A DNA stretch of 64,000 nucleotides, from positions 992,001 through 1,056,000 of the forward strand of contig NZ_AQFT02000001.1 of assembly GCF_000364225.2 (NCBI RefSeq). Direction: 5' to 3'. Below are positions 9,269 through 16,294 of the stretch, one piece after another. Numbering within the stretch: the stretch's first letter is position 1; each line of letters opens with the position of its first letter. Origin of the DNA: Eubacterium plexicaudatum ASF492. Its GTDB lineage: Bacteria; Bacillota; Clostridia; Lachnospirales; Lachnospiraceae. The notes beneath the pieces are model-generated. The model did no database searches. It was not told the origin of the DNA and worked only from the letters and a program-made list of their open reading frames with translations. A program made the position numbers and the translations under genes.

Positions 9269-9615
9269 GCGGCGGGCCAGCAGGAGGCATCCTGTTTCTG
9301 TGTACAGGCCCTGCGAAATGGGAGCCGGATGAAAGGAGATGGAGCGGGGAAATAAAAATAACCAGGCGCAGCGTAAGCATGGTGGAGTTTATAATTTATG
9401 GGAGAAGCAGCTGTATGAACGGCATAGTTGGAAAATATATGAGTGGACAGTATATCTGTATTCCTGATATAAACGTGGGATGCCCGCTGAGCAGATTTTC
9501 GGACATATTTTGGAATAAGCAGAGGCTGTCAGCACATATGCAGGAAGCAGATGCAGTAACAACAGCATATGCCCTGAAAGCATTATCTGAATATTTAGGC
9601 ACAGACTGGCTGTAA
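9265..9615 (+). CDS. Small protein of the transposon, function unknown
   Basis: 116 residues, starting at the ATGA overlap with the ATPase stop and preceded by GGAGG 6 bases upstream, so it is translated as the last gene of the operon. The C-terminal half is globular-looking (YICIPDINVGCPLSRFSDIF, then LSAHMQEADAVTTAYALKAL); the N-terminal half is low in recognisable features. I do not recognise the family. Position suggests a transposition accessory or target-choice factor. Confidence 0.6.
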   Translation: MSGGPAGGILFLCTGPAKWEPDERRWSGEIKITRRSVSMVEFIIYGRSSCMNGIVGKYMSGQYICIPDINVGCPLSRFSDIFWNKQRLSAHMQEADAVTTAYALKALSEYLGTDWL

Positions 9616-9693
9616 CAGTATTTGACTATTCGCAAAAATGATATTAGGCGAAGTGTGCGGAAAGAACAGACAATTTAAAACAGAAGGCGGGAA

Positions 9694-9730
9694 AAGGCCG
9701 TCCGGAGAGTTCCGGGCGGCCTTGTTGTGT
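9694..9730 (+). terminator. Strong terminator hairpin closing the transposon operon
   Basis: AAGGCCGTCCGGA pairs with TCCGGGCGGCCTT (12 of 13 pairs), then TGTTGTGTG. It lies inside a 62-residue open frame at 9638-9826, which I therefore do not call a gene. The rest of 9616-10061 is transposon right end followed by IS66 sequence. Confidence 0.7.
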
Positions 9731-9916
9731 GAATTGTGCAGGAATGAGGAACAATTCTGGGAATGGATCAGAACTGTGGCATCGAGAATTGACAGAAAGT
9801 TCCAGACGGAGGTATGGAAAATGTAGCCTGAATGGTTGATATATGCCAGAAATGAACAGTTGTATATACAATTAGCTGTATGTCAGGAAAATGGGAAAGT
9901 TTGAGACAGTGAATGA

Positions 9917-9932
9917 GGTTAAATCTGTGACA
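9917..9932 (-). repeat. Right inverted repeat of the nested transposon
   Basis: GGTTAAATCTGTGACA, the reverse complement of the left repeat at 6320-6335 except for one base; 18 bp from the right boundary. Confidence 0.75.
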
Positions 9933-10061
9933 GCTCATGAAGTTATTAACATTTTTCCAATCCGTCAAACTGCTTATCATGCAGTTATGGACGGTTTGAT
10001 TTCACCCCCGCATTTCTTTATAATTTATAATATAAGCAGAAAGAAATACGGAGGGGCGCAT

Positions 10062-11773
10062 ATGCCGGCTGATAATGAAGAATACACACGGCTGTTGGAA
10101 GAAATGGTGGAACAGATGAAAGCGCATATACTGTCCCAGGATGCACGCATCCTGGAACAGGAACAGACGATCGCGGACCTGCGCTCCCTTGTGGATGACC
10201 TGCGTCTTTTGAAGGCCGGCCTGGAGGAGACGCTTGAAGAATTCAAGCGCCAGCTGTTCGGAACAAAAAGCGAAAAAACAAAAACCTCCCAGGCCGATGC
10301 CGCAGTGGAAACAGAAGATCCAGCCTCAAAAACAACGGTAAAAGAACACACACGGGCAAAAAAGAAAAAACAACAAGGGATGAACGCTATGCAGACATCC
10401 CTGTCCGTGATGTCGTTATACCTGTCCCGGACAAAGACCGCCGCTGTCCGTACTGCAATGCGGAAATGATGCCGCTCGGGCGTAAGGAAGTCCGCACAGA
10501 GCTGCGCATAACCCCGGCAAAAGTGGAACGTGTCCGTTATATGCAGGAGGAGCTGATCTGTCCGGAATGCCGTAAGGACGGTGACGGGACGATCGTACAG
10601 GCGCAAACGCCTGCGCCTTTGCTGCCGCACAGCCCGGCATCGCCGTCTGCTGTAGCATATGTCATGTTTGATAAAAGCTTTGCAAGTGTCCCATACTACC
10701 GCCAGGAAGCCTGCATGGCCCAGCTTGGCCTGAAACTGCCTCGTGAGACCATGGCGAACTGGTATATCAGATGCGCCCTGGAATATTTCCAGCCGGTATA
10801 TGACCGTCTGCATGGACTCCTCCTGCAGAGAGGGGTCATCCATGCGGATGAAACCACATGCCAGGTGCTGCGTGAAAAAGGGAGGGTCGCAGAATCCACT
10901 TCGTATATGTGGCTGTATTTAAGCGGAAGCGATGGCCTGCCGCCGATCGTGCTTTACGAATACCAGGCGGGGCGCAGCGGGGATTTTCCAAAGGCATTCC
11001 TGGATGGATTTTCCGGCATCGTACAGTGCGACGGGTACAGCGGCTATAACAAGGTAGAAGATGTAATACTCGCTGTGTGCTGCGCACACTGCCGCAGGAA
11101 GTTTTACGAAGCCCTCCCGACAGAGCGGCAGAAGCAGTTGAAACTGCTGGACATAAATTCAGAAACGGAAGTAAAAGACATCCCGCTTCCAGGCCCGGAA
11201 CAAATGAAAAGCATAATCCCGGCTGAAATCGGGCTCATGTTCTTCAACAAGCTCTTTTTCATTGAAAAAGGGCTCAAAGGCATGGAACCGGACCTGCGGA
11301 AAGCAAAACGCCTGGAAAAGGAGCCGCCTGTCTGGGAAAAGTTCTGGGCATGGGTCGAAACACTAAAGCCGCTCGGCGGCAGCAAGCTGGAAAAAGCTGT
11401 CAATTACGCGATAAACCACAGAGAAACGCTGCAGAGCTATCTGTTGGACGGCAGATGCGAATTGTCAAACAATGCAGCGGAGCGGCGTGCAAAATCTTAT
11501 GCCATCGGAAGGAAAAATTCCCTGTTCCATACATCCGTTGCGGGTGCTAAAGCAGGTGCGCTTGTTTACAGCATGATAGAAACTGCAAAGGCCAATAAGT
11601 TAAATGTATTCCAGTATCTTTATATCCTGCTGCTGTATATGCCCGATCATAAAGATGATCCTGCTGCGGTTGAAATACTTCTTCCATGGAGCAGTTTTAT
11701 CAAAGAACACTGTACAGGGCTGATTGATGTTGAAACGATAACACCTGAAAACAAGCCTCAGCTGCCGCTATAA
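10062..11773 (+). pseudogene. tnpC: IS66 transposase TnpC, copy 1, frameshifted
   Basis: DDE transposase of IS66 (about 570 residues if repaired). Start ATG 10062 follows ACGGAGGGGCGCAT. Leucine-zipper region about residues 15-75, zinc domain (CPYCNAEM, CPEC), then the catalytic core: HADETTCQV (Asp), VQCDGYSGYN (Asp) and the Glu in NNAAERRAKSYAIGRKNSLF. The run of A at 10365-10370 has six bases against seven in copy 2, which breaks the frame into 10062-10469 and a second part ending at 11773. With the nested insertion upstream this copy is unlikely to be autonomous. Confidence 0.9.
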
Positions 11774-11950
11774 ACTATTTTACACCTAAACATATCATCA
11801 GGGGAACGGTAGGTTGTTCATCGCTTACCTATGATTTGCCGTATATTTAATCTCTCAGGGTCTAATTCCCCGCAGCTCTGCTGCGTAACAAACTTTTTCA
11901 AATAGTAGAGGCTGTGATATACTAAAGGAAAAAGGAAGGGGAATTGTGGG

Positions 11951-12420
11951 GTGAGTGAGTACATACACAAATCGCACAATGTATCAGTGCTTATGTATCA
12001 TTTTGTGTGTCCAGCGAAATATCGGCGAGTAGTAATAGATGATGAAGTAGACCAGGTGATCAGAGAAACATGTGAAGAGATAGAAAAGCGGTATGAGATA
12101 AAGTTTATAGAGGTAGGAACAGATAAAGACCATGTACATTTTCTGATACAATCCGTGCCAACATACAGCCCACAAAAAATAATACAAAGAGTGAAAAGCA
12201 TAATAGCCAAAGAAGTATTTGCCAAATGTCCCAGGTGAAGAAAAAATTATGGGGAGGGGAATTTTGGACAGACGGATATTATGTTGCCACAGTAGGGGAA
12301 CATGGAAATGAAGCGGTGATATCAAAATATGTAAGAGAACAAGGGCAAGAAAAAGAGTATAAGAAGCTTTATCAAAGCGCACTGGAGCCAAAACAGTTGA
12401 GCTTATGGGATTATATGTAG
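11951..12420 (+). pseudogene. tnpA: IS200-type Y1 (HUH) transposase, frameshifted
   Basis: Small single-strand transposase, about 155 residues if repaired. GTG start at 11951. LMYHFVCPAKYRR is the usual N-terminal motif, DHVHFLIQS holds the HUH metal-binding His pair, and the catalytic Tyr is in FWTDGYYVATVG. The frame breaks at CCC (12230-12232), where the other copy has CCCC; repair joins FAKCP to QVKKKLWGGEFW. Single -1 lesion. Confidence 0.9.
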
Positions 12421-12439
12421 TGAAGCCACCCTTCAGATA

Positions 12440-12460
12440 CCCCGCAGCTCTGCTGCGGGG
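12440..12460. repeat. Right-end hairpin of IS200 copy 1
   Basis: Near-perfect palindrome CCCCGCAGC-TCT-GCTGCGGGG next to the 3' end of tnpA; a related hairpin lies near 11868 at the left end. Candidate Y1 transposase recognition structure. Confidence 0.7.
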
Positions 12461-12537
12461 TCGTTCATTTAAAGATTAGTATTGTGAAATTATACACTTT
12501 GAAATATAATAGTAATATTGGCTTATACAATAATAAA

Positions 12538-14191
12538 CCCGAATTATTCACGGCAGTATAAACTCACATAAAATCCGCCGTAGTTACCATTACAATCACT
12601 CCTGATACCTCACTCTGTCGCAAGATAGCCTAAAAATGGGCAGACTTCTCCTATGATAGGGTTAGAAATTTATTGTGGCTGTCAAGGTCCATTAACAGTT
12701 GTTATTCCAACTGTGGCTGCAGGTTACGGATGTTTTCCAGTGTCTCGTAGAATTCTTTCTTGTAGGGACAGCTGCTGCATAGCTTGAAATATTTATATCG
12801 TGCTGATTTTACCACCCTTGCGGCTATCTTCAGCAGTTTTAATCGTATGGTATCAATGCGCTGTTTTCTCATGCTGACAGCAAGCGCCAATCGTCTAAAC
12901 CAATTGAATAGGTTATAAGCTAACGCATGAACCAGAAGGCGGTTCGCGTTTACCAGCTTTGAGGAACTGCTTACAGAGGCAAAGTCAAAACCGCTTTTGC
13001 ATTCCTTGATGAAATTTTCCATTTTGCCTCTTCCGCAATAGAACTGGATCACCTGATAAGGTTCCATTTCCAGTGTTGTGACAATAAAGGTATACAGATG
13101 GACCATCTGCCCATACGGCTTTTCTATTTTAAAGACCACCCTGCGTGGATGGTTCCATGAACCGGCCTGGTACAGGAATTCCCCATACTCGACGGCGTAA
13201 TCTACCTGGTTGAATTTCGTTGCGCGGTACAGTGCCTGGTTTTCCTCTTCTGCCAATTCACGGAGTTTTGCGTTCTCCTTGAGCCGGATGGCATATTTGC
13301 AGTTTTTATCTTCAAGAACTTCATACAGGTCTGGTGACGCAAAGCCACTGTCACCGCGAAGAAAAAGCGGCATATCCGGGAAATCGCAGAGAAATTCATC
13401 CAGAAGGGACTTCATAAAAATATCTGCCTCTTTGCTGCAATACATGGTGCCGTCACGAAGCTGTGCTTTTAGCAGATCGCCGGTCAGCCCGTCGTAGCAT
13501 AACAGCGGATGATAACCGTGGGCCTGATAATGGTAGTTGAAACCTTCCCCTTCCTGATTCCCATAGACATCAAGAAGTGTGGAATCAATATCAAAAAGCA
13601 TGAATTCCGGTTTCTTTATGGAATAGATGACTTTACGGAGTTCACGGGTGATCTGGTTTAACTGGCTGATCGTATCTCCATCCATGCGGTTAAAAAAGCG
13701 TGACAGGGTAGGCTGGGATGCCAGGGCATCCTTCTCTAAAATAACTGTCATAACAGGTTCGTTTGTCAGTTCGTCCGCACAGTCATCCTCAAAGTAGGAA
13801 CTGATAATCTGGTAAATTACCTGCATCAGATTCGTATCATCCTTATGGACGCGGAACCAAGCGGTATCATTGGTTTTGAACATACGGTTAACGAGCTTGA
13901 CCGCTCCAATCTTAAACAGGAACTCTTTGAACAGGAGAAGTCCTGCATCGGAGGATAAATCGCCTCCGTCAAAATTAATTTTAATCTGTCTATTGCTTTC
14001 TAAGCTTACAGTGTTTAAAATATCCATATAAAGACCCTTTCTTTGGTTTTGATTTGGATTGGACACCTAAATTTTACCATAGATAGAGGTCTTTTTCTAT
14101 TCACTAAATAAGTGAAAAGCAATATTCAATTAAAATACAGTAACTATGCGGGTTTCAGCAGTTAATGCTGTTATTCCGTGAATAATTCAGG
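12538..14191 (-). mobile_element. IS1380-family element with 5 bp target duplication
   Basis: Terminal inverted repeats CCCGAATTATTCACGG (12538) and, on the other strand, CCTGAATTATTCACGG ending at 14191 (15 of 16). Flanked by ATAAA on both sides (12533-12537 and 14192-14196). One gene on the minus strand. About 160 noncoding bases at each end. It appears structurally complete. Confidence 0.88.
12702..14027 (-). CDS. IS1380-family transposase
   Basis: About 441-residue DDE transposase, intact. I place the start at the ATG at 14027 (MDILNTVSLESN), preceded by AAAGGG at 7 bases; a GTG 39 bases further upstream is open but has no ribosome site. Features of the family: INFDGGDLSSDAGLLL near the N-terminus, catalytic Asp in LFDIDSTLLDVYG, second Asp in FLRGDSGFASPDLY, Glu in YCGRGKMENFIKECKSG. 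Probably the most complete DDE element in the window besides IS66 copy 2. Confidence 0.93.
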   Translation of the reverse strand: MDILNTVSLESNRQIKINFDGGDLSSDAGLLLFKEFLFKIGAVKLVNRMFKTNDTAWFRVHKDDTNLMQVIYQIISSYFEDDCADELTNEPVMTVILEKDALASQPTLSRFFNRMDGDTISQLNQITRELRKVIYSIKKPEFMLFDIDSTLLDVYGNQEGEGFNYHYQAHGYHPLLCYDGLTGDLLKAQLRDGTMYCSKEADIFMKSLLDEFLCDFPDMPLFLRGDSGFASPDLYEVLEDKNCKYAIRLKENAKLRELAEEENQALYRATKFNQVDYAVEYGEFLYQAGSWNHPRRVVFKIEKPYGQMVHLYTFIVTTLEMEPYQVIQFYCGRGKMENFIKECKSGFDFASVSSSSKLVNANRLLVHALAYNLFNWFRRLALAVSMRKQRIDTIRLKLLKIAARVVKSARYKYFKLCSSCPYKKEFYETLENIRNLQPQLE

Positions 14192-14335
14192 ATAAATGAT
14201 TTAAAATTTGAAGATGTTCAAGGATTAACGTTAATTAAGCCAACTTATGATAGATCTTGTTGGGGAATGATTCAAAAAATATCAGACTTGAAAAGAAATC
14301 AAGAAGTTATATGGGAAGAATTTTCAGATGTTTAA
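14192..14335 (+). pseudogene. C-terminal fragment of an unrecognised gene, cut by IS1380
   Basis: The frame reads directly out of the IS1380 target duplication for 47 residues (INDLKFEDVQGLTLIKP, ending EEFSDV) to a stop. No continuation in the same frame is found left of the IS beyond about 17 codons. AT-rich, not recognised. A terminator follows at 14404. Confidence 0.4.
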
Positions 14336-14403
14336 AACAGTAATATCAAAGGCAAAGAAGGGTTTAATTATTTTGCTTATTTCTAAAGTAAAATGAGATT
14401 AAA

Positions 14404-14434
14404 GGCACTTAGGAGAAATCTTAAGTGCTTTTAT
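14404..14434 (+). terminator. Rho-independent terminator
   Basis: GCACTTA pairs with TAAGTGC and is followed by TTTTATTATATT. It lies 70 bp after the gene fragment that ends at 14335. Confidence 0.65.
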
Positions 14435-14567
14435 TATATTAAAAATCACAGGAAAGGAGCATACAAAAATTGAATAAAGTTTACCATCACTGGTGGCAAT
14501 GGCTTATGAACGAACCATAGCCGCCTTTTTTATTGCTCAAAAACAATAAACAGGATGGAGGTTTACC

Positions 14568-14850
14568 ATGAGAAAATATGACTTAATTTCCATACTTTCC
14601 GCAGAAACATCAAGGGAAGTGACGAGAAATGAAGAAAGCCGGAAGAAAAATCTGAACACAGCATCAAGGCTCTACAAATACCCGTTCAAAGACCAGCTCC
14701 TTATTTATGCCCAAAGACCGGATGCCACAGCCTGTGCTTCCATAGAGATATGGAATGAAAAAATGCACTGTTGGGTAAACAAAAGCGCAAAGGGTATCGC
14801 CTTGTTTGATGAAGAAGGGAGTCCAAACACCGGACTGCGGTACGTCTTTG
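14568..14850 (+). pseudogene. N-terminal fragment of a conjugative-element SNF2/methylase-like protein
   Basis: Start MRKYDLISILSAETSREV after GGATGGAGG. RLYKYPFKDQLLIYAQRPDA and SIEIWNEKMHCWVNKSAKGI are the highly conserved beginning of the very large helicase/DNA-methylase protein carried by Tn916- and CTn-like conjugative elements of Bacillota. After GLRYVF (about residue 94) similarity stops and the frame runs into reversed IS66 tnpA sequence. The full protein is normally well over 1500 residues, so this is a stub left by a deletion or element collision. With the recombinases at 0-3 kb it hints at a dismantled conjugative element. Confidence 0.75.
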
Positions 14851-14851
14851 C

Positions 14852-15235
14852 AGCCTGTTCCATAACCGGCCTGCTTGCGCGATTATTATGGGGCAGTTCC
14901 GCAAGCGCCAGTTTCCGGATCTTTGCGATCCGGTAATAATAGCTTTTTAAAGAGATATCATGCTGTTCGCACCATGCCTAGTGTACTGTATCATTGATAC
15001 TCAGCCAAACCTCCTTGTCCAGGCTTCCATCGGACTGCGTTGCCTTCACTCAACGATGCCACCGCCTCGCCTCGTTCAGGCGCCTTGCCGCTGAAACCCT
15101 GTTCAGCGGAGTTTTGACAGATATCAACGATACAATACAATAGTTTGTAAGACCGGAGGACCTGCATTGTCGAATCATATTCAACCAGTACTGAAGTTTT
15201 ACCTGCTTATCCGGAGTTAGAGTGGAAATGTCCAT
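14852..15235 (-). pseudogene. IS66 tnpA-like remnant split by a MITE
   Basis: On the minus strand, AAGGAGAATACTT precedes ATG (15235) and MDISTLTPDKQVKLQYWLNM, IRQCRSSGLT; after a 166 bp insert the protein resumes AWCEQHDISLKSYYYRIAKI. This is the HTH part of an IS66 TnpA of a subtype different from the three full copies. Removing the insert rejoins the frame as GLTKAWCEQ. The C-terminal part and the other IS66 genes are missing. A 30 bp piece with the same sequence (TGCATTGTCGAATCATAT) recurs at 20376-20405. Confidence 0.7.
14978..15143. repeat. 166 bp MITE-like palindromic element, subtype d
   Basis: Ends CTAGTGTACTGTATCATTG and, reversed, CTATTGTATTGTATCGTTG; 19 of the outer 22 positions match. 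No coding capacity. It sits inside the IS66 tnpA remnant, and its removal restores that frame. Its length and CTA(G) ends match the other short elements listed here. Confidence 0.75.
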
Positions 15236-15521
15236 AAGTATTCTCCTTTGTTTGAATTTAGAGTTTTTGGAGTGAGCACTAAAAACTCTAACCCTAAGTT
15301 TACAGGAGAAAGCTAACAGTTTCATTACACGTTCTATTTGACGCTTACTATAAAGCAAGAAAGGTTATCATTCTCGACAATCAAAATCCGTTTCATATTC
15401 AAGCCTCATCGCTCACTCAGCAATGACTTTTTACATTTCCTTGTAGTAAAAAATAGAATAGAAAACAGGACATCTTACTACCCCGATATTTAGCATAAAT
15501 ATTTGCGTTTTCGTATAGGTA

Positions 15522-15550
15522 TTGACTTTTGATATTTGTTTTGCTAATAT
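15522..15550 (+). promoter_or_regulatory. Sigma-A type promoter for the tetR-like gene
   Basis: TTGACT (15522-15527), 17 bp spacer, TAATAT (15545-15550). Located 64 bp upstream of the chosen GTG start. The 15236-15521 stretch contains a palindrome around AGAGTTTTTGGAGTGAGCAC and otherwise nothing recognisable. Confidence 0.7.
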
Positions 15551-15613
15551 GAAAGCGTGTACTTGCATGAAAAAGTACTGACAATGATAAAATGGCAAAA
15601 GGGGGAGCAGAAT

Positions 15614-16189
15614 GTGGATGAAACGAGCCAAAAAATAATTGATGCGGCGATGGCATTAGTCCGGGATAAAGGATATGTTGCAACAACCACGAAAGAGATC
15701 GCAAGGGTAGCCGGTGTAAATGAGTGTACGTTGTTTCGCAAATTTGAGAGCAAAAAGGATATTGTTTTACAAGGGGCAAACCAGACTGGCTGGCGGGCGA
15801 ATGTCACACCGGAAATCTTTGGAAATGTAGAGTGGGATTTGCAAGCAGACTTGAAGATGTTCATGAGGGCATATATTGACAGGATGACACCGGATTTTGT
15901 TAATCTGTCAATCGGTCTGAGAGCGCCACAGCTTTATGAGGAAACAAAACAGCTCATTATGAAAGTTCCACAGGCTTTTTTGCTGACCTTGACTGATTAT
16001 CTGAATAAGATGTGTGCGATGGGGAAAATACCGGAGAAAGACTTTAAGACGCTGGCCTTGACTGTATTTTCGGCAACATTCGGCTACACATTTCTGAATG
16101 CATCGTTCGGAAAAGAACTTACAGATATTGAAAAAGATGAATACATTGAAGAAAGTGTGCAGATGTTTGTAAAAGGAATCTATCAGTAA
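15614..16189 (+). CDS. TetR-family transcriptional regulator
   Basis: 191 residues. I choose GTG 15614 because GGGGGAG lies 6 bases upstream; the longer reading from 15557 would begin at the predicted transcription start. N-terminal HTH, residues about 5-50: TSQKIIDAAMALVRDKGYVA, TTTKEIARVAGVNECTLFRKF, the classic TetR motif. The C-terminal ligand domain (about 60-190) is not identifiable by ligand. The gene precedes ilvB on the same strand with 105 bp between, which contain two dyads; it could control ilvBN or only itself. Confidence 0.9.
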   Translation: MDETSQKIIDAAMALVRDKGYVATTTKEIARVAGVNECTLFRKFESKKDIVLQGANQTGWRANVTPEIFGNVEWDLQADLKMFMRAYIDRMTPDFVNLSIGLRAPQLYEETKQLIMKVPQAFLLTLTDYLNKMCAMGKIPEKDFKTLALTVFSATFGYTFLNASFGKELTDIEKDEYIEESVQMFVKGIYQ

Positions 16190-16216
16190 AGTTTGACGCT
16201 GTCGAACGGCAATGCA

Positions 16217-16277
16217 ATAGGAAACGACGGAAATCGTTTCCTATAAAAATAAACAATATGCGTGCAAGCACACGCAT
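16217..16277 (+). promoter_or_regulatory. Two dyad-symmetric elements between tetR and ilvB
   Basis: First ATAGGAAACGA-cggaaa-TCGTTTCCTAT (16217-16244), perfect 11 bp arms; second ATGCGTG-caagca-CACGCAT (16258-16277), 7 bp arms. Neither is followed by a clear T tract. They could be a TetR operator pair or RNA hairpins ahead of ilvB; the second ends 7 bp before the ilvB ribosome site. Confidence 0.55.
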
Positions 16278-16294
16278 TAAAAATGGAGGGAGCT

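Larger units (their letters stand above)
6277..9950 (+). mobile_element. Nested DDE/AAA+ transposon inside IS66 copy 1
   Basis: Comparison with the uninterrupted IS66 copy 2 places about 3.67 kb of extra DNA between CACCATTTT (left) and ATTTTTCCAATCC (right). The simplest reading is a 5 bp duplication ATTTT, but homopolymer-length differences blur it. Cargo: DUF6431-like zinc protein, rve-type DDE transposase, ExeA/TniB-like ATPase and a small ORF, all on one strand, then a terminator. Near both ends lies the inverted repeat TGTCACAGAwTTAACC (6320-6335 and 9917-9932). The transposase plus ATPase pairing is typical of Mu/Tn552/Tn5053-like transposons. The 6277-6465 stretch holds end sequences and a dyad (AAAGTTCC...GGAACTTT), no gene. 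Confidence 0.85.
5195..11828 (+). mobile_element. IS66-family element, copy 1, interrupted by a 3.7 kb transposon
   Basis: The ends are inverted repeats beginning GTAAGCGATGAA (left 5195; right end TTCATCGCTTAC finishing at 11828). It is nearly identical to copy 2 (40851-43805) but is split between tnpB and tnpC by foreign DNA from about 6277 to 9950. The 8 bases outside each end differ (GGAAAATA left, CTATGATT right), so no target duplication is visible, unlike copies 2 and 3. This suggests a rearrangement after insertion, for example recombination between IS66 copies. tnpC also carries a frameshift. The 165 bp between the left end and tnpA, and the roughly 330 bp between tnpB and tnpC once the insert is removed, hold no other gene. 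Confidence 0.9.
11846..12470 (+). mobile_element. IS200-like element, copy 1
   Basis: The bounds come from alignment with the inverted copy at 53404-54023: shared sequence runs from TTTAATCTCTCAGGG to GTCGTTCATTT. Each end carries the palindromic core CCCGCAGCTCTGCTGCG, the subterminal hairpins typical of IS200/IS605 elements that are read as single strands by the Y1 transposase. No terminal inverted repeats or target duplication, as expected. It begins 17 bp after IS66 copy 1. Confidence 0.85.

Noticed and set aside
9638..9826. 62-residue open frame after the transposon operon
   Set aside because: It contains a strong 13 bp-arm terminator hairpin (9694-9723) and has no ribosome site; composition gives no protein-like pattern.
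15050..15358. 102-residue minus-strand ORF
   Set aside because: Only residues encoded below 15235 match an IS66 TnpA; the 5' extension has no support and the 3' part is MITE sequence.
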